Translations under genes and position numbers: made by a program
The notes under the pieces: generated by a model
Databases searched by the model: none
Seen by the model: the letters and a program-made list of their open reading frames with translations, nothing else
Told to the model about the DNA's origin: nothing
Source of the DNA: an uncultured Bacteroidales bacterium
GTDB taxonomy: Bacteria > Bacteroidota > Bacteroidia > Bacteroidales > Muribaculaceae
Assembly (NCBI GenBank): GCA_958418815.1
Contig: CATZGB010000024.1
Location: 1 to 43,814 of the forward strand
DNA length: 43,814 nucleotides
Direction: 5' to 3'
Shown here: positions 34,477 through 42,333 of the stretch, piece after piece
How the letters are laid out: every line of letters begins with the position of its first letter
How positions within the stretch are numbered: position 1 is the stretch's first letter

Positions 34477-36315
34477 TCAGAACGGAAACAGCAGCGGCAA
34501 CACGAAAATCATAAGCACGCCGAGAATCACCTGCAAGGGCGCGCCGACTTTGAGATAGTCGGTGAAGGTGTATTGGCCCGCCGACATCACCAGGGCGTTG
34601 GGAGGGGTCGAGAAGGGAGAGGCGAAACAGAGCGAGGCGCCGAGGGTCACGGCGAACAGGAAGGGCAACGGGCTGACACCGTAGGCCAACGCGCTCTGCA
34701 ACGCGATAGGAGCCATCAGCACGGCTGTGGCCGTGTTGGAGATGAAAAGCGTCATCAGCGACGTGGTGAAATAAAGTCCGGCCAGAAGCCAGTGGGGGCC
34801 GAGAGAGCCAAGGTGGGTGACCAGCGCGGATGACACCATCTCAGACACCCCCGTCTTCTCAAGGGCGAAACTCATCGGCATCATCGCGGCTATCAGCACG
34901 ATGCTCTCCCAGTTGATGGTCTTGTAAGCGTCGCCGACCGAACGGAAACATCCCGTAAGCACCATGGCCAGCGCGGCCATTATCACCGTCATCACGGCCG
35001 GGACCGTGTCAAGCACGAGCATCACAATCATAGCTGCCATAATGACAGCCGCCACCGGGGCCTTGTAATCAAGCGTCACCTTGGAAGCCTCCGACAGGGG
35101 CTGTCCGAGGACCACCCAGCGGCGGGTGTCGCCGCTCAGCTCGTCAATGGCTTTCCATGGCCCCTGGACGAGCAGCACATCGTTTTTCCTGACCGCAAGG
35201 CCGCCAAGGTTCTCTGTAATGTAGTCTCCGCCACGGCGCACACCCAGCACATTGACGTTGAAGCGGTTGCGGAAATCAAGCTGGGCGATGGTCTGTTTGA
35301 GTATCGGCGAGTCAGGCATCGGGACTATCTCGGCAACTCCGATGTCGTAGAATCTCAGGTTGTGGCGGGCCTCGTCGGGATTGGTGTCAAGCTGCAGCCC
35401 GTAATGGGTCGCGAACAGCTCCACCCCCGCCTCAGGGCCGCGCACAAACAGCACGTCGCCCGGGTCGACGGTCGAACTGGCCGTGGGGGCCTCCTGCACT
35501 ATGTTCTTGATCAGCCTGCGCGAATGCTCGCCGGTGCGCAGCTCCAACACATCGAGGTCATAGTTCTTGCGCAACGCGAGAGTGCCGAGCGTCAGTCCGG
35601 CAATGGGAGAGGTGGACGGTACTGTCACCCTCCACAGGTCATCGTTAAGGCCGTATTCCTCCACAATCTCCAACGGTGAACGCGAACGCTTCCCCTCCGG
35701 GGAATCTTCGTTGCCGCGTTTGCGGGCAAGCGAACGGCTCAGGGGAATCAGCAACAGGGTACCCGCGACAAGGCAGACGACGCCGGCGGGAAGAAACGAG
35801 AACATCGTCAGAGGGTCGTTGCCGGCCTCCTCCCACACCTCGGCGATGACAAGGTTGGGCGGTGTTCCGATAAGGGTCAGCATTCCTCCCATGCTTGAGG
35901 CGAACGCCAGCGGCATAAGCAACCGCGAGGGGGAGGAACCCGCGGCGGCGGCCATCGACACCACGATTGGCAGCATCAGGGCCACAGTGCCGGTATTGCT
36001 GACAAAACCGCCTATAAGGCCTGTGGCCAACACCACGACAAGAAAAAGCTTGGTGGGATTTCCCCCTCCGAGTTTGAGGAGCCTTGCCCCGAGCATCTTT
36101 GCCAGGCCAGTGTTGAAAATCGCACCGCCGACCACAAACAGGCCGACCATCATTATCACAATGGGGTTGGCAAACCCCGAGAGGGCTTCCTGAGTGGAAA
36201 TCACACCGCACACGGCCAAGACAACCAATGCCAGCAGCGCCACGACATCGGCCCGGATTCGTCCCCAGACGAATCCCGCAACAGCCAGCCCAAGAGTCAA
36301 CAGGGAAATCAGCAT
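34477..36315 (-). CDS. SLC13-family permease with two TrkA-C (RCK_C) domains
   Basis: This 612-aa inner-membrane transporter belongs to the divalent anion/Na+ symporter (SLC13/ArsB-NhaD) clan. Both membrane halves carry the paired signature: SNTGTVALMLPI with GTPPNLVIAE in the first, and SNTATAVLMAPIA with FSTPPNALVMSAG in the second. Between them, residues about 215-390 form two TrkA-C modules (GLTLGTLALRKNYDLDVLELR, DVLFVRGP and a second copy), soluble regulatory domains that bind ligands. Substrate could be sulfate, dicarboxylate or another anion. Its stop lies 10 nt from the kinase stop, tail-to-tail. Confidence 0.9.
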   Translation of the reverse strand: MLISLLTLGLAVAGFVWGRIRADVVALLALVVLAVCGVISTQEALSGFANPIVIMMVGLFVVGGAIFNTGLAKMLGARLLKLGGGNPTKLFLVVVLATGLIGGFVSNTGTVALMLPIVVSMAAAAGSSPSRLLMPLAFASSMGGMLTLIGTPPNLVIAEVWEEAGNDPLTMFSFLPAGVVCLVAGTLLLIPLSRSLARKRGNEDSPEGKRSRSPLEIVEEYGLNDDLWRVTVPSTSPIAGLTLGTLALRKNYDLDVLELRTGEHSRRLIKNIVQEAPTASSTVDPGDVLFVRGPEAGVELFATHYGLQLDTNPDEARHNLRFYDIGVAEIVPMPDSPILKQTIAQLDFRNRFNVNVLGVRRGGDYITENLGGLAVRKNDVLLVQGPWKAIDELSGDTRRWVVLGQPLSEASKVTLDYKAPVAAVIMAAMIVMLVLDTVPAVMTVIMAALAMVLTGCFRSVGDAYKTINWESIVLIAAMMPMSFALEKTGVSEMVSSALVTHLGSLGPHWLLAGLYFTTSLMTLFISNTATAVLMAPIALQSALAYGVSPLPFLFAVTLGASLCFASPFSTPPNALVMSAGQYTFTDYLKVGAPLQVILGVLMIFVLPLLFPF

Positions 36316-36364
36316 ATCTTTTTCCGGTTTCCTTTTGATTTTAAGTTACTGTTTTTATCTCCGG

Positions 36365-36372
36365 CAAAGATA
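36365..36372 (-). promoter_or_regulatory. -7 box TATCTTTG for the SLC13 permease
   Basis: This is an exact TAnnTTTG match on the minus strand, 49 nt before the ATG at 36315. Confidence 0.5.
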
Positions 36373-36420
36373 CGACAATTCAGCCTCAATCGCAACCCCT
36401 CCCCCATACAGAAAGCCACA

Positions 36421-36455
36421 GAGGCATCCCCGGCCGCAGCCCGACGGGATGCCTC
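36421..36455 (-). terminator. Terminator after the 52-aa membrane protein gene
   Basis: GAGGCATCCC at 36421-36430 is the inverted repeat of GGGATGCCTC at 36446-36455. On the minus strand it follows the small gene's stop at 36526 and is followed by TGTGGCTTTCT. Confidence 0.5.
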
Positions 36456-36525
36456 CATGGCCTTGCCTGGTTATTCGCCAGACCCGAGCAGCAGCTTTTC
36501 AGCCACCGCAGAGGCGCGCCGCAAA

Positions 36526-36684
36526 TCAGACAAGCTTGCGCTTCTTCTCCATCTTTTTCAGGCGATGGTGGATGCGGTCGAGTTCATGGACGGCCAGAAC
36601 CGTCGTCACAAGGGTAGCAGTCTGGAGCGCCACATTCAATATGAAGCGGACGCAATGACGTTTACATTTTGCAGAATTGTCCAT
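36526..36684 (-). CDS. 52-aa single-pass membrane protein
   Basis: Reading the minus strand from ATG 36684 gives a 52-residue protein: a short Lys/Arg/Cys-rich head (MDNSAKCKRHCVRF), a hydrophobic helix (ILNVALQTATLVTTVLAV, about 15-32), and a strongly charged, amphipathic tail (HELDRIHHRLKKMEKKRKLV). This layout is typical of real small membrane proteins, and the hairpin 36421-36455 sits downstream. I do not recognise a named family. The overlapping plus-strand 93-aa frame (36457-36738) looks like noise. No exact promoter box is seen upstream. Confidence 0.5.
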   Translation of the reverse strand: MDNSAKCKRHCVRFILNVALQTATLVTTVLAVHELDRIHHRLKKMEKKRKLV

Positions 36685-36732
36685 AATTTACTTGTTTTCA
36701 GGTTATGTTTGTCATGTCGGTCATCCGACAGT

Positions 36733-36766
36733 CTTTAAACGCTCCCCACTCCCGCAAAGTTTAAAG
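36733..36766. promoter_or_regulatory. Candidate operator: inverted repeat in a divergent gene gap
   Basis: CTTTAAAC at 36733-36740 and GTTTAAAG at 36759-36766 are perfect inverted repeats with an 18-nt gap. They lie between the 52-aa gene (minus) and the CTD protein gene (plus). Confidence 0.3.
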
Positions 36767-36793
36767 CCGCCCCAAATTACGCCTTTTAACGAT

Positions 36794-36838
36794 ATTTAAC
36801 TATTCGGGGGGTAATTTGCAGCCTTTTGCCTAATTTTG
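36794..36838 (+). promoter_or_regulatory. G-tract promoter of the CTD protein gene
   Basis: ATTTAAC at 36794-36800 and TTC plus six G (36803-36811) are followed after exactly 19 nt by TAATTTTG (36831-36838). The G-tract takes the place of the usual TTTG -33 box. The same layout recurs at 38992-39037. The leader to the ATG at 36912 is about 70 nt. Confidence 0.6.
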
Positions 36839-36911
36839 TGCCGGATTGTAGGCATACCATCCCTGTCAATCTCGCTAAAGCTTAAACCCAAATACACAAA
36901 TCTTTAACCGT

Positions 36912-38951
36912 ATGAAAAAACTTCTACTCCTTCTGGCGTTGATGGTAGCTGGCATAGGCATTGCTCACGCTGAAAGCTATACCATAAACTTCAGCTCCAC
37001 TGCAAAAACCGCAACTCAACTTACCGCTACAACCAAGGCCACAACGTTTATAGCTACAAACTCCCAGGAATATGTAGAGGCATCTCCTGTATCTACTGCG
37101 ACCTCAGCCTACTACGGCGGCAGCACCCCAGAAGAAAAGACCTGGATACGCATAGGTAAATCTAAAGCAGAGGGGGCTGTCACACTCAAGTTATCTGAAA
37201 AAGGACAGGTAAAAGCCACAACTATTACTGTTTCGGCAAAAAAATACTCCGCATCAGACGAAAATGCGACGCTTACATTGAATGGCAAATCTGAAAACAT
37301 CACATCAACAACATTTGAAGATAAAGTTTTCACATTCAACGGCGACGCAACAGTAAAAACTCTTGCGTTTTCCACAAACGCGCCGTCTTCCTCTTCGTCA
37401 AACCGTATATACATTCAATCAATCACTGTCAACTACGCAACAGAACCTGTCGATCTCGGCGAACTTACAGCAACACACGGTGATAATGCCATCGACAACG
37501 GTGGCATTGCGACCTTTTTCCAAGGCACCTCCGTCAAGCTCCACGCAGACAATGCCACCTCATTTGAAGTCACAGTAAACGATGAGACACCCATCCATTT
37601 AGACGCATCTAATGATTCGGCCGACTGGATTCCTGGCATCTGCGATAATGCATCAGTCAGCGTCATCGCCAAACGGGAAGTAGATGGTGAGGAGGTTCAG
37701 ACATCAAACACCCTGACTTTCAGCCTCACCGTAAAAAAAGCAGATTACTTAATTGCAGACTGGATTGTAACCGGCATACCAAGCGTCGCAGGAGGTAGCG
37801 CCATAAACAACGTAGCTCTCATTTGTTCTGAAAACAGCTCGCCTGGCGTATGGAAAGCAAAACATGATAAATCTTACGCCCTCACAACTAATAACTCCGC
37901 ACAGTTAGGCTCCTCAAACAACACTTTTAACGGCGGTACATTGACATTGTCTGACTCTGACATTCCAGAAAATGCCAACATCCTCTCCATATCATTGACT
38001 GGCTACAACAACAGCAACACAAATGCCGTATGGAGCATAAAAGTAGGAGAAAAGACATCTGACAACACCATTACGTTCAGCAACACTGTCAAGACCAATA
38101 CCGCCAACGTCAATTTGATTGGAAATTCCATAGTACTCACTTGTGGAGGTGGCACAGGCATCAAACAGACCTACATCAGCGGTATATCCATCAGATATGA
38201 AATCCCTGGGGAGGAAGACCAGCCTGGAGAAGTAACCATTGATTACATTCCCCAATATTGCCTGGAGGCCAACGATGACAAGACCGAACTGACCGTGATG
38301 GACGGCACAGAGCTGACTTTCACCTCCCTGGGAGCCGCAGCCATGCAGATAACCACAGAGGACGAGGGCGTAGAATTGCCAGAGGCCACCAATGGCGACA
38401 AGATTTCCTGGACAGTCCCGGCTGAGACCATCGCCACCATAACGGTGACAGCATCCAGCGAATCCGGGAAAAAGACAACGGAATGCGTCTATACCATCGC
38501 TTCGGAAGAGATTGAGCCTGCGACACCTGAATACATCTTTGAGACAGACTCAAAAATGGTTTTGATAACCACAGATGCGGGCGCATTGATGATCATGGCA
38601 GCTCCCTACGTCCAGACACCGGAGGAAAACGTCACAATTATGGCAATCGAACCGCAGGGATGGGCATTTACCGCAAGCGAAGACCCCAAGTCACATGAAT
38701 TTTCTTATGACGGAATGGAGTCGACAATGAATGTCAGCGTTAAATCCACTACCCCCACCAAAGAATCAAACGCGGTATCATTCTATGTCAGCAATGACGG
38801 TCTGGTTTCGGGCATCGAGAATGTGGCCGCAGACGGCGATTCCGCAGAAGCTGCATATTACAACCTCCAGGGTCAGCGTGTCGAGGCCGACCGCACGGGC
38901 ATCTACATCCGGATGCAGGGCGGCAAGGCAGCGAAGTTCATTATCCGCTGA
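36912..38951 (+). CDS. Secreted repeat-rich protein with T9SS-like C-terminal domain
   Basis: This 679-aa exported protein has a clean signal peptide (cleavage near AHA, residues 18-20). The body is Thr/Ser/Asn-rich and made of beta-domains: an N-terminal carbohydrate-module-like unit (about 21-175) recurring in altered form at about 285-425, with Ig-like linkers after each (about 178-270 and 430-540). The last 50 residues, from GIENV through YYNLQGQRV to TGIYIRMQGGKAAKFIIR, resemble a type A T9SS sorting domain of the kind common in Prevotella and Muribaculaceae. It is AT-rich compared with its neighbours. No catalytic motif is seen; adhesion or glycan binding at the surface is a guess. Confidence 0.8.
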   Translation: MKKLLLLLALMVAGIGIAHAESYTINFSSTAKTATQLTATTKATTFIATNSQEYVEASPVSTATSAYYGGSTPEEKTWIRIGKSKAEGAVTLKLSEKGQVKATTITVSAKKYSASDENATLTLNGKSENITSTTFEDKVFTFNGDATVKTLAFSTNAPSSSSSNRIYIQSITVNYATEPVDLGELTATHGDNAIDNGGIATFFQGTSVKLHADNATSFEVTVNDETPIHLDASNDSADWIPGICDNASVSVIAKREVDGEEVQTSNTLTFSLTVKKADYLIADWIVTGIPSVAGGSAINNVALICSENSSPGVWKAKHDKSYALTTNNSAQLGSSNNTFNGGTLTLSDSDIPENANILSISLTGYNNSNTNAVWSIKVGEKTSDNTITFSNTVKTNTANVNLIGNSIVLTCGGGTGIKQTYISGISIRYEIPGEEDQPGEVTIDYIPQYCLEANDDKTELTVMDGTELTFTSLGAAAMQITTEDEGVELPEATNGDKISWTVPAETIATITVTASSESGKKTTECVYTIASEEIEPATPEYIFETDSKMVLITTDAGALMIMAAPYVQTPEENVTIMAIEPQGWAFTASEDPKSHEFSYDGMESTMNVSVKSTTPTKESNAVSFYVSNDGLVSGIENVAADGDSAEAAYYNLQGQRVEADRTGIYIRMQGGKAAKFIIR

Positions 38952-38991
38952 TTTGCCCCATATGACAGCAAAACAGTCTGTCATTAACTCA

Positions 38992-39037
38992 ATTTAACAT
39001 TCGGGGGGGGTAAATCGGATTGGTTTAGCTACCTTTG
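38992..39037 (+). promoter_or_regulatory. Second G-tract promoter, driving a small RNA
   Basis: ATTTAAC at 38992-38998 and TTC plus eight G (39000-39010) are followed after exactly 19 nt by TACCTTTG (39030-39037). This matches the element at 36794-36838 in order and spacing. Confidence 0.6.
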
Positions 39038-39042
39038 CCGAA

Positions 39043-39151
39043 CCCTTCCCCCCTCCTAAAAATATTTACAGCCGTGAGGCTGCAAGCCCAAGAAAGTTTA
39101 GTATAATTGAAAAGTAGGGAGGCCGCCAAATGGCGGTCTCCCTTTGTTTTG
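39043..39151 (+). ncRNA. Candidate small non-coding RNA of about 105 nt
   Basis: The interval starts just after the TACCTTTG box and ends in a strong terminator. It contains no ORF longer than ten codons. A small hairpin, CAGCC-GTGA-GGCTG, lies at 39069-39082, followed by an A/U-rich single-stranded stretch. I do not recognise a family; it is not SRP RNA, tmRNA or RNase P by motif. The start is inferred from promoter position only. Confidence 0.5.
39117..39151 (+). terminator. Intrinsic terminator of the small RNA
   Basis: An 11-bp stem, 39117-39127 with 39132-39142 (one G-U pair), has a 4-nt loop and is followed by TTTGTTTTG. Confidence 0.75.
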
Positions 39152-39266
39152 TCATCCTGCCTGATGGCCGCCGTCGGCGCATAGTAAAAAACACAGGTTT
39201 ATTATCATGCGCCCCGCCGTCCTGCTTGCATTCGCGGTTAGGGCCTCCTCACGGCAAAGACAGGAC

Positions 39267-39300
39267 AAAAAAAGCAGGCATCCCATTGTGGAATGCCTGC
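39267..39300 (-). terminator. Terminator of the tRNA-Val operon
   Basis: On the minus strand GCAGGCATTCC pairs with GGGATGCCTGC across a short loop and is followed by seven T. It lies 18 nt after the second tRNA. Confidence 0.85.
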
Positions 39301-39317
39301 GGCGTTGATTTCGGTTG

Positions 39318-39392
39318 TGGGCGCTGAGGGATTCGAACCCCCGACCCTCTGCTTGTAAGGCAGACGCTCTGAACCAGCTGAGCTAAGCGCCC
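39318..39392 (-). tRNA. tRNA-Val(TAC), second copy
   Basis: A full cloverleaf reads on the minus strand: acceptor GGGCGCT/AGCGCCC, D-arm GCTC...GAGC, anticodon stem TCTGC/GCAGA with loop CTTACAA (anticodon TAC), T-loop TTCGAAT, discriminator A. CCA is not encoded. It is identical to the copy at 39549-39623. Confidence 0.95.
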
Positions 39393-39548
39393 GAAATGGT
39401 GCTTTTGTGAGTGCGAGTGCTTCAATGCCCGGTTTCTCAATGTCCCTCGCAAGAGAGTCTGGCGTGCGGCAGCATCTGCTGCTTCGGCTTTTTGAGCGGC
39501 TCTCTCCAGGGCCAAAACTCGGTTTGCATTGAGGCGAGGTTGATGTTG

Positions 39549-39623
39549 TGGGCGCTGAGGGATTCGAACCCCCGACCCTCTGCTTGTAAGGCAGACGCTC
39601 TGAACCAGCTGAGCTAAGCGCCC
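39549..39623 (-). tRNA. tRNA-Val(TAC), first copy
   Basis: Same sequence and fold as the copy at 39318-39392; 156 nt of spacer without a gene separates them. It lies 20 nt after the promoter, so it is transcribed first. CCA is not encoded. Confidence 0.95.
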
Positions 39624-39643
39624 TCTCGCCCTCAAAAGCGTTG

Positions 39644-39675
39644 CAAAGTTATGCACTTTTTTCTTTCCCACCAAA
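39644..39675 (-). promoter_or_regulatory. Consensus promoter of the tRNA-Val operon
   Basis: On the minus strand TTTG (39672-39675), a 20-nt spacer and TAACTTTG (39644-39651) form a textbook Bacteroidetes promoter. The region 39676-39930 is T/C-rich and holds no supportable gene. Confidence 0.85.
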
Positions 39676-39934
39676 TTTTTCAGCAACTTTTTTCAATAAA
39701 ATTTTCACAATTTTCCATATTCCATTGATAATCCGCCATTTACCCAATCAACTTTTTCTGCCAAAAAAAGCCCTCCTCCCGCCCCTTCCCCAACAGCTCC
39801 CCTTTCCTCCTCCCGCAAGCCTGCAAAATCTGTTTGTGGCCGTGTGAGCCCGCAAGGGCGAATCATCCCCCTGCGGCAACCCTGCGGCAAAGCCCCGCCG
39901 CGCCCCACCCAATCCCTCTCCCCTCCCGACACAG

Positions 39935-39965
39935 TTGGGGACTTGGAGGATTTTTTGTAACTTTG
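39935..39965 (+). promoter_or_regulatory. Promoter of purB
   Basis: TTGG at 39935-39938, a 19-nt spacer and an exact TAACTTTG at 39958-39965. The leader to the TTG start at 40006 is about 35 nt. Confidence 0.65.
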
Positions 39966-40005
39966 CGCTTTCTAAACCACTGTAAGAACCTTAAACAAGC
40001 TCGTT

Positions 40006-41349
40006 TTGGAACTGTCAACCCTCACCGCCATCTCCCCCATCGATGGCCGTTACCGCTCGAAGACCTCGGGTCTCGACATGTATTTCTCTGAATTCGCCCT
40101 GATCCGCTACCGCGTCAAGGTCGAAGTAGAGTATTTCATCGCCCTTTGCAAACTGCCGCTGCCCCAGCTGGCCGATGTCCCCGCCGAGGCCCTGGCCGCC
40201 CTCCCCTCTTTATATAAAGACTTCACCGAAGCCGACGCGGCCCGCATCAAGGAACACGAGTCGGTGACAAACCATGACGTCAAGGCCGTGGAGTATTTCA
40301 TCAAGGAGCGCTTCGACCAGATGGGACTGTCGGCCTGGAAGGAGTTCATCCACTTCGGCCTGACATCACAGGACATCAACAACACCTCTGTGCCTATGTC
40401 GGTGAAAGACGCCGTCAACGAGGTGTTCCTCCCCCTGCTCGACGAGCTGATAGCCACACTTGAGGCACGCGCCGGGGAATGGGCCGATGTGGCCATGCTC
40501 GCCAAGACCCACGGCCAGCCCGCCTCCCCCACTCGCCTGGGCAAGGAAATCGAGGTGTTCGCATACCGCCTGCGCCGTCAGCGCGAGCTGCTGGCCTCTA
40601 CCCCTGTCACCGGCAAGTTTGGCGGCGCGACAGGCAACTTCAACGCCCACAACGCCTCTTTCCCCGCAATCGACTGGCGCGAGTTTGGCAACCGCTTCCT
40701 CAGCGACAACCTCGGAATAGGCCGCGAGGAGTGGACCACACAGATTTCCAACTACGACAACCTCGCCGCCCTCTTTGACGCCCTGCGCCGCATCAACACC
40801 ATCATCCTCGACCTCGACCGCGACATCTGGATGTATGTCTCGGCCGAGTATTTCAAGCAGAAAATCAAGGCAGGGGAGGTAGGCTCGTCGGCGATGCCCC
40901 ACAAGGTCAACCCCATCGACTTCGAGAACTCAGAGGGCAACCTCGGCATAGCCAACGCCATCTACGCCCACCTGTCGCAGAAACTGCCTGTGTCACGTCT
41001 GCAGCGCGACCTGACAGACTCCACCGTGCTGCGCAACGTCGGTGTCCCCATGGCACACAGCGTCATCGCCTTCCACTCCACCCTCAAGGGCCTCGGCAAA
41101 CTGCTGCTCAACCAGGCCGCCATCGACCGCGACCTCAACGCCGCGTGGGCCGTGGTGGCCGAAGGGATACAGACCATACTTCGCCGCGAAGGCTACCCCC
41201 ACCCCTACGAGACCCTCAAGCAGCTCACCCGCGTCAACACCACTGTCACCGCCGAATCGATAGCCCAGTTCATCGACACGCTCGATGTCACCCCTGAAGT
41301 GAAAGCCGAACTGAAACAGCTTTCACCCTCTACCTACACCGGCATCTGA
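40006..41349 (+). CDS. purB: Adenylosuccinate lyase
   Basis: It acts twice in purine synthesis: SAICAR to AICAR and adenylosuccinate to AMP. The 447-aa protein starts at TTG: the family opening (M)ELSTLTAISPIDGRYR begins there and no ATG lies in frame between the promoter and it. The fumarase/lyase superfamily signature GSSAMPHKVNPIDFENSEGN carries the flexible catalytic-serine loop, and TSQDINNT and KTHGQPASPT (catalytic His) are present. Its TGA overlaps the next ATG by one base, so the HAD gene is co-translated. Confidence 0.96.
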   Translation: MELSTLTAISPIDGRYRSKTSGLDMYFSEFALIRYRVKVEVEYFIALCKLPLPQLADVPAEALAALPSLYKDFTEADAARIKEHESVTNHDVKAVEYFIKERFDQMGLSAWKEFIHFGLTSQDINNTSVPMSVKDAVNEVFLPLLDELIATLEARAGEWADVAMLAKTHGQPASPTRLGKEIEVFAYRLRRQRELLASTPVTGKFGGATGNFNAHNASFPAIDWREFGNRFLSDNLGIGREEWTTQISNYDNLAALFDALRRINTIILDLDRDIWMYVSAEYFKQKIKAGEVGSSAMPHKVNPIDFENSEGNLGIANAIYAHLSQKLPVSRLQRDLTDSTVLRNVGVPMAHSVIAFHSTLKGLGKLLLNQAAIDRDLNAAWAVVAEGIQTILRREGYPHPYETLKQLTRVNTTVTAESIAQFIDTLDVTPEVKAELKQLSPSTYTGI

Positions 41350-42206
41350 TGAGACACGACACCCTATATGTAAGCGACCTCGACGGAACGCTGCTCGACC
41401 CTTCGAGCCGCGTTTCCGCCGAGAGCGCCCGCATACTCAACTCGCTCGTCAGCAAGGGGGCGATGTTCACCGTGGCCACAGCCCGCACCCCGGCCACCGT
41501 GCAGACCCTGCTCGAACGGGTCACCCCCGCCAAGACCCCTGCGGGGCGCGACATCCCGGCCATCGTCATGACCGGGGCCGCCTACTGGAACCGCCGCCTG
41601 GAGCGGTACGACTATATCCGCATGATGTCGCCCTACGCCACCGACATCATCCTGGAGGAATTCGCCAGGGCCGGAATCAACCCCTTCAACTATTGCCTGG
41701 GACAGCACGAGATGCTGAATGTCTACCACACGGCCGGATTGACCACCCGCGAGGACGCTTTCTACCAGGAACGCCGCCATCTCGCCCTTAAACGGTTTCA
41801 TCTCGGACAGCAGCCCAAAAGCCACGAGGCGACGGTGCTGTTCTTCGCCATAGGCAACCCGGAAAAGATGGAACGGCTCTGCCAGGCAATCCGCGAAAAG
41901 ACAGGATGCTCGGCCGCCTGGTACCGCGACATCTTCAACCCCGAAGTCGCGCTGATGGATGTGTATGCCCCGGGATGCTCCAAGGCAACCGCCGTCAAGG
42001 ATGTGGCCACCGAGCTTGGGGCCACGCGCATCGTGGTCTTCGGCGACAACCTCAACGACCTGCCGATGATGGAGGCCGCAGACCTCGCCGTGGCCGTAGA
42101 CAACGCCCTCCCCGCCGTCAAAGAACGCGCCGACATCGTCATCGGGCCAAACTCCGGGCCATCCGTCGCGGAGTTCATCCTCTCCGACTTCCACTCCGGC
42201 GAATAA
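41349..42206 (+). CDS. Cof-type HAD-IIB phosphatase
   Basis: This 285-aa cytoplasmic phosphatase has HAD motif I SDLDGTLLD (nucleophile Asp10, acid Asp12), motif II VATAR, the motif III lysine in CSKATAVKDV and motif IV GDNLNDLPMM. A C2-type cap lies between (about 85-200). Substrates of this family are small sugar or nucleotide phosphates or cofactors. Overlap with purB suggests, but does not prove, a link to nucleotide metabolism. Confidence 0.92.
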   Translation: MRHDTLYVSDLDGTLLDPSSRVSAESARILNSLVSKGAMFTVATARTPATVQTLLERVTPAKTPAGRDIPAIVMTGAAYWNRRLERYDYIRMMSPYATDIILEEFARAGINPFNYCLGQHEMLNVYHTAGLTTREDAFYQERRHLALKRFHLGQQPKSHEATVLFFAIGNPEKMERLCQAIREKTGCSAAWYRDIFNPEVALMDVYAPGCSKATAVKDVATELGATRIVVFGDNLNDLPMMEAADLAVAVDNALPAVKERADIVIGPNSGPSVAEFILSDFHSGE

Positions 42207-42333
42207 TCCTCGCCCCTCCATATCCCTGTAAAAAAATCACCACAGGCATGCAACGTTTCGCGCCTGCTCTGCGTCTAATGGGAAAAGCTTCTCTCCCACC
42301 ACAACCGCTAACCAATCCCATCACAGACGCAAA

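Noticed and set aside
36457..36738. 93-aa frame on the plus strand
   Set aside because: It has no promoter or motif and overlaps the more protein-like 52-aa minus-strand ORF and its terminator.
39249..39686. 145-aa frame with a repeated RLAQLVQSVCLTSRGSGVRIP segment
   Set aside because: The repeat is the translation of the two tRNA-Val genes, a common annotation artefact.
39641..39932. Short frames on both strands in the gap before purB
   Set aside because: The DNA is a low-complexity T/C-rich stretch, and the frames are proline/phenylalanine-rich or glycine/arginine-rich without structure.
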